This document shows positions 1 to 10,618 of a stretch of 42,500 nucleotides of DNA, piece by piece. This DNA is from Prorocentrum cordatum. Its lineage: Eukaryota; Sar; Dinophyceae; Prorocentrales; Prorocentraceae. The DNA lies in assembly GCA_963575745.1 (NCBI GenBank), contig CAUYUJ010020760.1, positions 406,731 through 449,230 on the forward strand, read 5' to 3'. The notes under the pieces were generated by a model. It was not told the DNA's origin and made no database searches. It saw only the letters and a list, made by a program, of their open reading frames with translations. Each line of letters opens with the position of its first letter. Positions within the stretch are counted from its first letter, which is position 1. Both the position numbers and the translations under genes were made by a program.

Positions 1-170
1 TCGAGGGCAAGAGGACGGACAGGGCGAGGGATAGGAAGTGAAGGGCGAGTTTAAGGAAGAGGGGACGAGAGCAATGTCGTTTGGAAGAGAAGGGATAGGA
101 AGATGTTCAGCAGTGAGAGGAGATAGGGGGAAGTGGAGGATGTAGGGGCGAACCGGGGAGGAGAGGGGGT

Positions 171-312
171 GGAGGAGGAGGAGGAGGAGGAGGAGGAGGA
201 GGAGGAGGAGGAGGAGGGGAGGAGGAGGAGGAGGAGGAGGAGGGGAGGAGGAGGAGGAGGAGGAGGAGGAGGAGGAGGAGGAGGAGGGGAGAGGGAAGTG
301 GGGGGAGGGGGG

Positions 313-351
<39 letters not shown>
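171..351. repeat. (GGA)n followed by (GA)n purine tract
   Basis: An almost pure GGA/GAG trinucleotide tract (171-297) passes through a short G-rich segment into a perfect GA dinucleotide run (about 314-351). All purines lie on the plus strand. Translations give poly-Glu, poly-Gly or poly-Arg, and the reverse strand gives poly-Ser/Leu/Pro, so the open frames across it are products of low complexity and not genes. Confidence 0.95.
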
Positions 352-354
<3 letters not shown>

Positions 355-500
355 GCAAGTGGTCGCACGCGGAAGCTCGTCGACGGTTGCTTGCGGAGTG
401 GCCCCAGCAGGCTTGGCTGGCTTGAAGGAGATCGAAGTCCTCCTCTTCCTTCTCCCGCAGGCCTCCGGAGGACCAGCAGGTCAGCACGGTTTTCCCCCTT

Positions 501-700
501 TTGGGGAAGCGTCGATGTTCCCCCTCCTTTTCGTCCTCATCCTTCCTCACTCCTCACCCTCCTTTCGTCCTCATCCCTGCTCGCCCCTCCTCCTTCCTTC
601 CCTCTCTCCTCCTCCCTTCGTCCTCATCCTTCCTTCCCCCCTCTCCTCCTCCTTATCGTCCTCATCCTCTCTCGCATCCACGTTCCTTCTTCTCCCCAGC
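501..700. repeat. Degenerate pyrimidine-rich minisatellite
   Basis: A C/T-rich block in which the 12-mer TCGTCCTCATCC recurs four times (starting about 531, 565, 618 and 656) at irregular spacing, separated by CTCCTTCC-type filler. It is a decayed tandem repeat. No coding signal. Confidence 0.7.
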
Positions 701-1872
701 CGTTCCTTCCCGCCGGCCAGCACATCAACAAGTGGTCCGCGGTCCCTTCTCAAAGCCGTCTTTCGAGACGTGGCGCTCGCGTGGGGCGTCCTTCGAACGT
801 CGCCTGCGCCATTCGTCGACGGTAGTGTCCGGACCGCTATGCCGATCCTCAGCAAAGCAGCCCTCCTGAACGGCGGATCAAGCATAATCGACGGCGCTCA
901 GATAACACAATGCCTAGCAGGTCGGGAGAGACGTTCTGCATATTTGATGCCAGCATGGGTTCTGGGACAACAGGCCACGGTTACAATCGTGGGCGTCAGC
1001 AAGGGTTCTGGAACCGCTCCAGATGATCGACCCACCGTACAACACGCTGACGTAGGACACCCAATTGCTAGTAGCACAAGTCTACAGATCGATTGTGCAC
1101 GTTCACACGGTGTTCGCTCAACGGGCGGAACAAGCCAGGTCTCAACGGTTTACAACGGAATATGCAGTCCCCATCTTCCCTATTTTTTTTCTCTCCTCGT
1201 CCGTCCCCTTTCTCTCGAGGAAGAGGGGGAGGAAGCGGCCGAGTCCGCCCACCCATCCGCCGATGAGTTCGACCTCGACCGCGACGGCAGCGGCGGCCAA
1301 ACGTCCGCCCATGTCAGTCCGAGGGCCCCTCGCAGGGGTCCCTCCTGGCCAGTCTTTGTGCCGCGGCCGGCCGTGCCCCCATGGCAGCGAGACCCTTCGG
1401 GAACGCCCGGAACCTCCACGCTGACGACAGCGACGATGGCGACAACACGACACCCACATCGAGGACGACGACGACGACGTCCTAAGCGTCGACGTAGACG
1501 GCGACGGCGGCGACGGCGACGGCGACTGACGACTACGAACACGACGACGACTCGGCGGTCAGGGAGCGCCCACGGCGGCGGGCCCGACGCCCTCGGCGAT
1601 GAGCCTGCGCCGCCGTACTTCTGGGGGCCCATGTGGCAGGACGCCCGCACCGCCGCCGTCCTTGCCGCCGCCTCGACGAAGAAAACCCTGGCGGCGACGG
1701 CATTCACACAAAGCATTCTGGTATGGAGCATCACACGTTGGCTTACGACTAGCGGATGCCATAAACAAGCGTACTGATGTGAAACGTCATGCGTTTTCTG
1801 TGACGATTGGTTGTTGCAAAATAGTTTTCCAATTAGAAGCAAACGTCATACAAACGTGTGGCGTTTGTTTTG
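701..1872. other. No recognisable gene; GAC/CGA-rich tract inside
   Basis: Open frames run through this stretch because it is GC-rich, but none shows a domain or biased composition that I recognise. About 1430-1555 is a degenerate CGA/GAC trinucleotide tract giving poly-Arg, poly-Thr or poly-Asp in different frames. About 1141-1230 carries a T/C run. I see nothing else that can be supported. Confidence 0.5.
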
Positions 1873-2310
1873 ACGGCCTCCCAGATGGGGCCAGAGCAGA
1901 TGGGGTCGCGGGATCGCGCCGCATCGGCAATGCACTGGCGATAGGGCGCGGAGTGGAGCCCGATCAGAGGAGGAAGAGGTGTCGATACCGCTACCTTTCC
2001 ACAGTTTTCGCATGTTTGGGCCTCGCGGGAGGCCCTCGCAGCCACGACTGGATTCCCCTCGAAATTCTGGTCGGAACGCACCCCAGAAGAGATCCAGGGG
2101 GTGCCGGTATCGGTGCCGTTTTGTTCTCTCAGGCCTCCGAGATGGGGTCGGAGGATCGCGCTGCATCGCCGATGCATTGGCGATACAATGCGATGTGGAG
2201 TCCGATTTTCCCCATTCCGACGTCTTCTCCATGCATCTCAGAAGTCGCCGACGCATCGGCGATGCAGCGCGATCCCCCGACCCCACCTACTCGGACCATA
2301 TTTGGTAGGC
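1873..2310. repeat. Foldback repeat family FB1, locus 1
   Basis: The segment beginning GATGGGGTCG, with GATCGCGC and then a GCATCGCCGATGC core, occurs twice in direct orientation (about 1893-1943 and 2141-2184) and once inverted (about 2246-2286). The second and third copies can fold into a long imperfect hairpin with a loop of about 60 bases. The same module, again as a hairpin, recurs at 11448-11564, so it is a dispersed family. No protein is encoded. The upstream part of each direct copy also shares GGCCTCC and GTGGAG(C/T)CCGAT segments. Confidence 0.7.
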
Positions 2311-2524
2311 CTTCGTAGCCTTCTCAGTAGAGGGCACAACGCGACGTGAGCATAATTCAGGAGGGGAAAAAACACACAGACACAATGAATCGTCGATTCC
2401 CAGGAAAACAGGGGAAAATATGGGAAGTGGGTTGGAAGACAGAAACCCAGAAAATATGGGAAAATATGGGGACAATGTTTATTTGTGTGTATTTATTTGT
2501 GTGTCCTGGGGCCCCTTCAATAAT
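2311..2524. other. A-rich unique sequence
   Basis: A-rich sequence holding three copies of AAAATATGGG or a near match (about 2415-2470) and a TTTATTTGTGTGT duplication (about 2475-2505). No reading frame of interest. Confidence 0.4.
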
Positions 2525-3165
2525 AAACCTTCGGAGGTCCGCGTGGATCTCTGGGATCGTCGCTGGACCCCCCCTGGCAGCGCCTCTGCGCCGCTCGCTC
2601 CGCGCGCCAGGGAGGGGGGTTTAGCGCCGTACCGCGGCCTCCGGGCCCCGATAGTCTGGGTGATCCCTGGGCGTCACGCCTCGCCTTCGCATACACCTTA
2701 GGCGATGCTTAAGAAAACTGGAGTTTTCGGCCAGAGCCTCGATGATTCTTAATGTATCCATGTAAATCCGAAGATTTCAATAGAAATTCTGGGTTTCTAT
2801 TCAAATTCTGAGACTCTGAGTTTCTTAACCCATGATGTCTTAAGCATTTTGCAAAGTGTACCGCGGCCACCAGGCCCAAATACGGCAGGTTCGCTTCGTG
2901 TCGACTGGCGGCGACCCCGCCGCTGGCGTTCTTCCGTGAACGCCGCCAGCGGCCCAGAATCGGTCGATGCGAAACGAGCTCACGTTTCGGAAACGCCCGA
3001 TCGTTCAAGGCTGAACGATCCCCACGGTGTCAGAAACCAACGCCCGGGTCGACACGACACGAACCCGCCGTAGTCCGGGTGATCCCTGGGTGTTCCGCCT
3101 CGCTCGCCCTGTATACCGCGGCCGCCAGGCCCCAGAGCTCCGCGATAGTCCACCGACGACATACT
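2525..3165 (+). repeat. Dispersed repeat family RepA, two tandem plus-strand copies
   Basis: Shared modules are CTTCGGAGGTCCGCG with GGATCT, a TACCGCGGCC(N)CC(N)GGCCC box (about 2629, 2860 and 3113), and GGGTGATCCCTGGG followed by CGCCTCGC (about 2660 and 3078). The family also occurs in reverse orientation at 6603-6700. It looks like a short, non-coding, SINE- or MITE-sized dispersed repeat. Copy 1 is interrupted by an AT-rich insert (2693-2861), which is annotated separately. Confidence 0.6.
2693..2861. mobile_element. Small AT-rich TIR-bounded insertion (MITE-like)
   Basis: The 10-mer ATGCTTAAGA at 2705-2714 has a perfect inverted partner TCTTAAGCAT at 2838-2847. Outside it the flanks remain partly inverted (TACACCTT near 2693 against AAGTGTA near 2855), giving imperfect TIRs of roughly 22 bases. 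The interior is much more AT-rich than its surroundings and contains a second small hairpin (2778-2812). The nearby RepA copy at 3078-3130 passes directly from CGCCTCGC to TACCGCGGCC without this block, so it acts as an approximate empty site. No transposase is encoded and I could not define a target duplication. Confidence 0.55.
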
Positions 3166-5877
3166 GAGAAGCAGATCGAGCAGGCGTCACAAACAGACAG
3201 CCCCACCAGGGAGGCGTCACGCCGTCCGTGGAAAACACACACTGTTGGAAAAACGCACTTCTGTTGGAAACACACGCACAACAAACAAGAAAACACACAC
3301 ACACACGCACACACACGCGTCTGTGGGATAACAGGCAACACGTGAGCGCTTTTTGTGTATTTTTCCCCGCGTCACGACGTCGCACCGCCCAGGCTTTTTG
3401 AACAGACACACAGAGCAGACGCCAAGCATGCGCATCAAGATCTTGCACCGCTAAGATACATTAAGAGAATGCACAAATGGTACACATCAATACCATGTTC
3501 CACGGATACATCCCATCAACATGCACCAACAATAGGCATCAGCATCATGCACACATAAGAGTACAACGGTCACGTGCACCAATACCACACGTGCACCAAT
3601 AACACATTTCAACATCACACACATCAGCACATCACACCAACATCTGACGTCACTCACATACATCAAGCGCATCCACCAGCAACATACCAAATTGACGTGC
3701 ACCAAAAACAGTCATTGCATTCGCAACAGCATACATCAATGGCATACGCCCAGAACGGTCAGCAATGATAAGCACCAGAGACCAGGGTCAGTGAGAAAAA
3801 GCAAACACCAATAATACACCTAAAGTCCAATACCAATCATTATTACACGGCGTTGTTGCCATTTTGCGCACGTCTTCTTCCCACCCCAGCGTTGCCCCAC
3901 CTCCCTGCACGGGCACACGCTGCCTGCCCCCGTCTTGCAACGTCTCTCTTCGTGCCGCCGACGACGATCATGCTCTGCAAATGCATGTCGGGGAGCAAGG
4001 CCCGATCCGACACTCGACTCGGCGAATTGGGATTCAACGCAAAGGGAAAGATGTCGGATGTGACGCGAGCGCACCCAGCGTGCCGTTCTTAGGAGGCGGT
4101 GGAGAGGGAGAAGAACAAGGGGGAGGAGGGGAGGAGGAAGAGGAGGAAGAGAAGGAGGAGGGAGGAGTAGGAGGTTGTCCTCCCTCCACCCGCCTCACAG
4201 TGCTTCAATGATGAATATTGCAGAATTCCCTCACTCGCCGGATCTGGCCCGATCAGGTTCGCCTTTCTCCCGCATGCGGTTTCTCGTCGCGCAGGATGTC
4301 AAAACGTGTTTTTGTTCATATGTTTGTTGTCACCCAGAGCATGTGTTGTTTATTTCCCAATGCAGTTCCGTCTGCAGCGTTGGCATCGTTTCAGGATCGG
4401 CGCGTCGTTCCCGTCGCCCAGAGTGACGCTCTCGCCCCAGCGTGGGCTTGATTTCTAGATCCGATGCTTTTCTCGTCGTTGGCGCCCCCGTTTGCCCTCC
4501 GCATTCCCCTGGTTCTCCAGCTCCTCCTGTCCCTCCTGCTCCTGCTGTTGCGGCTGTTCCGCCTCCTTCCTCATCGTCCTGTTCATGTTCTTGCTCATCC
4601 TCCTGCGCATCCGGCACTTCCACCTCCTCCAATGTTTACAGCAGCTCCCCATCTCTGCTTGCGCAAAGCTAGAGTGGGTCGTTTTGGTGCTTCAGCTCCT
4701 CTATGACACCCGTCGGCTGACATCGACAAGTCAGCGCAATCGGAAGGGATGGGTGGGCGGGGCAGGATGTCAGATATGGCGAGAGCGCACCTCGCTTGTC
4801 TCCTCCCTCTCTCCTCCCTCTCTCCTTCCCCTCTTCCGCCTCTCTCTTTCTCACCCTCCCACCATTTTCTTGCTTCCCTCCTCCTTCGCCTCAATCCCCA
4901 CTCGTCCCAACCACGTGCGGTGGGACGAACAGAAGGAAGAGGAAAAGGAGGATTCGAACGTTTCGGGGGGGGGATGTCTGTTGCTGGCTTCGAAAGCTGT
5001 CTGAGGTTTCAGATGGGTTCCAGAGGTTCCTGCAGAGAGACGATGAGGAGATGCAGACGAAGCGGGGGGGATTGAGAAGATGCCGGTGGGAGAGGGTTGG
5101 GAGGAGAAGGATTCGGAATTTGCTGACCATAGACGGCTGCGACGACGGAGGAGAAAGACGAGAAGAAGGAACAATTCATGTGCCATCTAAGCGTACGCCG
5201 AAGGGATATGGCAATTAACGGCTAGCATCCTTGATGCACATAACATGTGACCTCCCGGGCAGTTGTTTGGGGGGCCTCTTGGAGGGGGCGAGGGGGTATG
5301 CAGCCTTCGGGGGGTCACTTGGGGCTTGCTGGCAGGAGCTCAGAGGTTCCATAAGCCTCTCCCCATCGCCCCATCCTCCGTCCTCTCCCTCACCCCTCTT
5401 CTCGTCTTTGCCAGCCCTCGAGGGCCGTTTGGACGCCACTTTCTGGTGCATCTCCGAGCTGGCCGTAGCCTGCTGCTGCACTAGAGGGGGCATGTACGGA
5501 CGCCTCTGCACCAAAGTTGGCTTTGCCATCCCTCCGTCTCCTGTGCCTGTCACTGCTCCCTCTGCCCCCTGGAGAGTGTGTTCGGGGAGTTCGCAAGAGC
5601 TCCGGTGTGCATCTGCTCGCATGGATCTCGGTGCCCGACGATGCCGCTGCGCATGCAGGAAGCAGCTTGAGCTTCACCATCTGCCCCCACTCATCTCGTG
5701 ATGCTCCTCTTCTCTTGATCCTCCTCGTCCTCCGCCTCTTCCACCGTAGCCTGTGGCACGTTGGGCCGGCGTGGCCCGCTGGGCCAGCGGGCATGCGTGA
5801 TGAAGCCCGGCGTGTGCTCGTACATCTTGCCAGCTTGGCGCAGGCAGCGTCCTGGGCGTCCCGCGCGGCCAGGGACG
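3166..5877. other. No recognisable gene; CA-rich and C/T-rich low-complexity DNA
   Basis: Contents: a CA tract (about 3290-3320), a CA/ACC-rich stretch (3480-3770) whose His/Thr-rich translation is compositional, a purine tract (4090-4180) and a C/T-rich block (4795-4900). A roughly 38-base segment starting GATGTC and containing GCGAGAGCGCACC or GCGAGCGCACCC occurs at about 4049 and again at about 4766. Open frames at 5231-5701 and on the opposite strand show no recognisable domain. Confidence 0.5.
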
Positions 5878-6286
5878 GGGAGGAGGAGGGGGAGGAGGCG
5901 GAGGAGGAGGAGGAGGAGGAGGAAGAGGAGGAGGAGGAGGACGGATTTGGCGGAGGCTGTGGGGGAGGGCGGAAATTGGGCGTCGCGTAAGGGGGGGGGG
6001 GGGCGATAGAGGGGGAGGCAGCCGCAGAAATGGGGGCCCTACGGGCCTCCCTCCTCCTTCTCCTCCTCCTCCTCCCTCCTCCTCCTCCTCCTCCCCCTCC
6101 TCCTCCTCCTAGTGCCCGAGAAGTGCAGTTATCCCCCCCTCATGTTTCGCTCCCTCCCGGCGCCCAAGGAAAAGAGTAGGAGGAGGCGGAGGAGGAGGAG
6201 GAGGAGCAGGCGCGCAGTAGAGTTAGGAGGACGGAGGTGGAGCAGGAAGGAGGAGGAGGAGGAGGAGGAGGAGGAGGAGGAGGAGC
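5878..6286. repeat. GGA - CCT - GGA alternating purine/pyrimidine tracts
   Basis: A GGA tract (5878-5945), a CCT tract (about 6050-6112) and two further GGA tracts (about 6178-6215 and 6245-6285) lie within 410 bases. The first GGA and the CCT tract are inverted partners that could form a long hairpin. Each tract is also a mirror repeat able in principle to form triplex DNA. Poly-Glu and poly-Arg frames here are artefacts. Confidence 0.9.
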
Positions 6287-6602
6287 CCGACAAAGACGCA
6301 AGAGCTTTATCGCTCATATTTTTGACAACGAGGGCGGGGAGCAGGGAGTAGGGGCGAAGCTGCAGCGGCAGCACTTGCGCCGTGCCCACCGGACAGCTCG
6401 AGCACTGCACGAGCACGGGAAGCAGGAGGAGCCCCCCCCCAGGGGCTCGCGAGGATAATCTGGGTGAGTAGACAGACGTGCCCGATGCATGAGTGTTCCG
6501 GATGTGTCGGCACGACGACGAGCCCGTTGCTTGAGCGTTCTGAACGTGTCGGCTCTTGTTCGTTCATCACCCGAAGAAAAAACTTGCATACACATCGGCG
6601 TT

Positions 6603-6700
6603 GGACCTCCCCCCTGGCGCGCGGAGCGCACCAGGGCGGGCGCCGGAGGGAGGCCCAGCGCAGATCCAAGAAATCCGCGCGGAGCTCCGAAAGTTGATGT
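6603..6700 (-). repeat. RepA copy, inverted orientation
   Basis: Read on the minus strand this block matches the left part of the 2525-2640 copy. It has the same order of CTTTCGGAGCTCCGCG, GGAT(T/C)TCT(T/G)GGATC, a CGCTGG(G/A)CC stretch, and a GCGCGCCAGGG(G/A)GG end. It ends abruptly at both sides in unrelated sequence, as expected for a dispersed mobile or retroposed repeat. Confidence 0.6.
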
Positions 6701-8345
6701 TTATGTCAGCTGTTTCTTCCTTTACGTTTGGTTTAATACACAGGCTTCTCTATGTTGGTATAGCAGGTGCTGCGCAGACGAGCGTGGAGAGATGAACGCA
6801 TTCTACAGTCGGTTCAGAGAGAGCGTCAGACATGTTCGTATCAGGACCTCAGGCTCCTGGCCTCATTCGCCCTTGGCATCGTCTGCATGCAGATGGTGGA
6901 GGCCATCCCGCGATTGTCCGGTGCACTTTGATGGAATTTACGCGCGATCTCGGCTGTGGCAAGTTTGCATGCATTGTATTCGACACTCGATCGGCACTCA
7001 AAGTGTGGATGTAAAGCGCCGCGACGTGGCCAAATGCACAAGTCACTCATCATAAGCGACCGACATTGACGAACACACGCGCCGCAATCATATTTTGGTC
7101 GAGGCGTACCCTCATCGAGACCATCGTACTACCAGAGGTGTGCCAGTATTTCTCCCTTTTGGTGTTGCCACCGTGTGCGCAATTATGGAGCTTGCTCGCC
7201 TATGCGCCCGATATATCCCACGTTGGTCGGCATGCCACAGGCTATTTCTTGAATACAGAAGACAGAAGTGCTCCCTCCAAGTGATAGAGGGTGAAGTGCA
7301 GGGGCAAGGTGGCCCAAGACGGGCTCGACATAGCTGCATGTGCCTGCGAGAATCTCGATTGGTTTCCCCTTCACCCGATCCGTCATCAATTGTCCTTCGG
7401 CTCAGGCTGCCGATCAACTCGGACCAGGCAGTCCAACAGACCGCCAAGAGGGCCCATAGGTGCCCAAGATAGCCGAAGAGGGCCCCAACAGGACCGCATT
7501 CCCCCCCCAAACATTCCACTAGTCGCATGGAGACCCCCCTAGACGATCAATGGTGTGTGCCGATGGAGTTTCTGTCTGCTTCCTGCCTACAGTCTCGCTC
7601 TGTTGGCCTGGGTCTGCCAGAACTTTCGACAAACCCAAAGTGTCAAATGGCCTTCGGCCCATCCCACCGCTGTGCCTGGGTTGTCGGTATAAGGCCTATT
7701 GGATTTCCGCTGGGATCTCCTGGGGGGACCTCTCGGGGGCCTCTTGGAGGCAGTTTTGAGGCGCAGGTGGGCCTTCCGGAGTGTGCATCTAAGACGGCCA
7801 AGGTTGGCTCACGAAAGGCCCAATTCATGCCCTGAGGGAGCGTCGAAGGTCCCCAGCAGCCCCGAGAGGGCTTCAGGAGAACGCTCCAGAGACCCTTTTT
7901 CAGGCGAAGCTCATTCACTCGAGAGGCTTTCGCCATTCCGCCGGCCCCAGAAAGGAGGATGGGGATAGAGCACTGGTCTTCGATGCCAAGTTTCTAGACC
8001 AGTCGACGCATACGGAGTAGTTTATCAGTCTCGGGTTCGTGGACCTTTTGGGCCTCCGATGAGGGCCTCCCCTGGCAATGCAGGACGAGGAGGATCACGC
8101 AGGACGAGGGGCGAGACGACCGGGAATAAAGGCGTTGCGACGAGTGTCGTGCACGCGTTTTGGCGGGCAGTGCTACATCCTGGGATGCCACAGTGATTTC
8201 CAAGGTTAAGCGGAGGGCGCGAAACAGACGGAACGAGTATGTATGTGTATATATATATATACACACACACGCTGGGGGACGTGGATCGGCGCGCCCCAGT
8301 AGGGCAGTAGAGTCACAGAGCGGTCGGGGACGTTCCAAGATCCCT
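6701..8345. other. No recognisable gene; TA/CA microsatellite near the end
   Basis: Sequence of ordinary complexity with short open frames on both strands (for example 6489-7055 and 7095-7472). None carries a motif I recognise, and the frames overlap each other freely. A (TA)n(CA)n microsatellite occupies about 8238-8272. The stretch 7700-7950 contains Leu/Gly-rich frames with no family resemblance. Confidence 0.4.
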
Positions 8346-8783
8346 GCGACGCCGACGATCACCCCAAGACAGCCCCCCGTGCGACTTCGTCGATGCCTCC
8401 CCGGAGGGCTCTCTGAGGCCTTACTCTGTGTTTGTCCCATGGTTTTCTACGTTGTCACTCGTCGAGCTCGTTCTGCATCCCCACGCCGCACGGCAGCCCA
8501 AGAGGACGTCCAGACCGATGTGTTTCGGGCCCCTGGGGCTCCCAACCGTGATCCAAGACGGCTCCGCATGGGAGGGCCAGCGCCCCCAAGTGGGCTCCAC
8601 GAGCCGCCAGAGTCGCTCCCAGGCCTGCGCGACGCCGACGATCGCAGACAGCCCCCCGAGCGACTTCGTCGACGCGGCATGCTTCCAAGAGGCCTCCCCG
8701 GAGGACTCTTTGAGGCTTTACTCTTTGTCTTCCCATTGTTTTTTCTACGTTCTCAGTCACCCAGCTCGTTCTGCATCCCCAGT
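8346..8783 (+). repeat. Tandem duplication, about 290-bp offset
   Basis: The segment starting GCGACGCCGACGATC and running through GACAGCCCCCCG, GCGACTTCGTCGA, CTCCCCGGAGG, CTCTGAGGC or TTTGAGGC, TTTTCTACGTT and GCTCGTTCTGCATCCCC is present at 8346-8482 and 8629-8783. The copies are offset by 283 bases at their left end and about 298 at CCGGAGG, because the second copy has an extra CATGCTTCCAAGAG-type stretch. Divergence is modest. Confidence 0.75.
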
Positions 8784-8799
8784 GGGGCGTCGAAGCGTG

Positions 8800-9345
8800 T
8801 GGGGTGTGTGCCGAAATGGTCGGGGGACCGCATGCAACCGCTACCAGGGGGCGCCAGTGGAGCTCCCTCGGCGCCAGTGGAGCTCCCCTGGCTCCCAGTG
8901 GAGTTCCCTTCTCCCCCTCTTTTCCCCCCATGGGGTATTCCCCCTAATCGTCAGGTGTCCTTACCCGCGCTCGGCGTTTCAACCCTCCCTCCCCCTGGCT
9001 TTTGGCTGGGGCGGCGCGGCCGGACAGGTGGTGCACAGCTGGCCAAGCTGCTGTGGACTGGACTGTGTGAGGGGGGTGCCGAAATGGACGAGGATACTGC
9101 GTGCAACACAGCGTTTTTGTAGCTTTTCGGGGCTCCCCATGGGGCCACAAAACGTGTAAGAGGTGTGCCGAGATAGTCGGCGTTTCGCATGCTACACCAC
9201 TTTTGGTGGTTCGTTGGAGCTACAGGTGGGGGCACGACACGTGGGAGGGGTGTGCCGAAATGGTCGGAGAGGACCGCATGCGATCCCCCGGAAGGTTTCG
9301 GTGGAATTCCTCGTGGATCCACGAAACGTGTGAAGAGAGGGCATG
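8800..9345 (+). repeat. ~88-bp degenerate tandem repeat
   Basis: The marker GGTGTGCCGA(A/G)AT(G/A)GTCGG recurs at about 9074, 9162 and 9250, spaced 88 bases apart. A further relative at about 8806 is followed by the same GGACCGCATGC. Each unit also carries CACGAAACGTG or a variant (9152, 9236, 9319). No coding meaning is apparent. Confidence 0.65.
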
Positions 9346-9786
9346 TGGAAACCAATGGCAAGGACAGGGGTAACGAACTGGGCAGCGGGATGAGGAGTAA
9401 AGCGGGGCGTTGCGGCTTCGATACGGTTCATTTACCCAACACCATTGGGTGGTTGGAAACAAACGGTCGTGTGAAAAGTGCGCGGGTGTTAACTGTCAGC
9501 GCCCAGATGATTGGTGACATCGTTGCTGTCCTAGGCTCAGCATGCGTCTTCCATGAGACTTGCGGCCACGAGGACGCACGGCGGGATCTTGGGTGAGGAA
9601 CAGCAGCAGCAGCAAGAGCAGGACGAGGACGGGAAAGGCGAAGACGAGGAAGAGGAGGAGAAAGCGAAGGACGTGAAAGATGGGCGCGAGAGCAAGGATG
9701 ACGACCGAGACGACGCACCAGTCCAAGAGGCGACGTCTGATTCAAACGCCACTTGTCACACAACGACGAGTGGGACGAGCGTACAG
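9346..9786. other. No recognisable gene
   Basis: Mixed sequence with a short CAG/GAC-rich run at about 9600-9660. An Asp/Glu/Lys-rich frame (9553-9909) runs into the GGA tract and is probably compositional. Nothing else is recognisable. Confidence 0.4.
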
Positions 9787-9957
9787 AGGGAGGAGGAGGA
9801 GGAGGAGGAGGAGGAGGAGGAGGAGGAGGAGGAGGAGGAGGAGGAGGAGGAGGAGGAGGAGAGGAGGAGGAGGGAGGAGGAGGAGGGAGGCAGAGGAGAG
9901 GAGAGATGAGGAGGAGGAGGAGGAGGAGGAGGAGGAGGAGGAGGAGGAGGAGGAGGA
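9787..9957. repeat. (GGA)n tract
   Basis: A long GAG/GGA trinucleotide tract broken only by a short GGAGAGGAGAGATGAGG interruption near 9895. A weaker GAGGACGAGGAGG continuation lies at 10024-10095. Poly-Glu, poly-Arg and poly-Gly frames across it are shadows of the repeat. Confidence 0.95.
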
Positions 9958-10097
9958 CGAGGAGGAGGCGGCGGTTGCGGTGGACCAGCACGTGGTCAAA
10001 TTCTCAGCTAAACAAGAAATGTACGAGGATGAGGAGGAAGAGGAAAAGAAGGAGGAGGGCCACGACGAGGACGAGGAGGACGAAGAGGAGGAGGACG

Positions 10098-10475
10098 TGC
10101 TACGTGGTCGTGGTCGTGGACGAGCATCGGCGGCGAACCCCGGGGGGAGTGAGAGGGCGCGGGCCTTTTCAGAAGGCGGCAGGATTTCTCAGAAGCTCTC
10201 GCGCCTCTGTGAAGCCGGCTCTGCCATCGGAGAATGCTCAAAAAATGTTTCAGACGGCGCGAGGGCATCTGAGAAGCCCCACCGCTTTCTGAAAAGGCCC
10301 GTTCCTTCTCGTTCCGCCCTGGCCCGCCGCCGACAGCAGCAGCAGGACGAGGAGCAGGAGGAGGTGGAGGAGGAGGAGGAGGAGGAAACGGGCGAAAGCG
10401 GAAGACGTGGACGTGGAGGCAGACGAGGACGGTGAGGACGTGCTACGAGGACGTGCTACGTGGCCGTGGACGGTG
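10098..10475 (+). repeat. GTGCTACGTGG(T/C)CGTGGACG repeat flanking a foldback
   Basis: GAGGACGTGCTACGTGGTCG occurs at about 10091-10110, and GACGTGCTACGAGGACGTGCTACGTGGCCGTGGACG at about 10437-10472. The two copies bracket the foldback at 10159-10303, so the whole 380-base block may be a locally duplicated cassette. Confidence 0.45.
10159..10303. repeat. Foldback element FB2 (near-perfect hairpin)
   Basis: Left arm 10159-10215 begins GGGCCTTTTCAGAA and contains TTCTCAGA and CTCGCGCC. The right arm (10246-10303) ends TTCTGAAAAGGCCC and mirrors the left arm in order. The arms pair over roughly 55 bases with scattered mismatches around a spacer of about 30 bases (about 10216-10245). A non-autonomous foldback transposon or a structured RNA are both possible. 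No protein is encoded. Confidence 0.7.
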
Positions 10476-10618
10476 TTGGTTCGATGTTCTTTGGGTCCTG
10501 CACGGTGGGCAATTGGGCCCGAAGAGTTCTTGCTCGTTCCGCCTGAGGTTCGACCTTGGAGCGGCCAGCCGAGGAGTGCTCCCCCCCGTCCGGGTCCGTT
10601 TCTGCGACCTGCGACCTC

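Noticed and set aside
133-825. Long reading frames across GGA/GA tracts encoding poly-Glu, poly-Gly and poly-Arg proteins (also 9.7-10.4, 10.4-11.1 and 36.7-37.0 kb)
   Set aside because: They are open in every frame because the repeat has no stop codon. There is no flanking domain.
8238-8272. TATA-box promoter in the TA/CA run
   Set aside because: It is a dinucleotide microsatellite with no gene start downstream.
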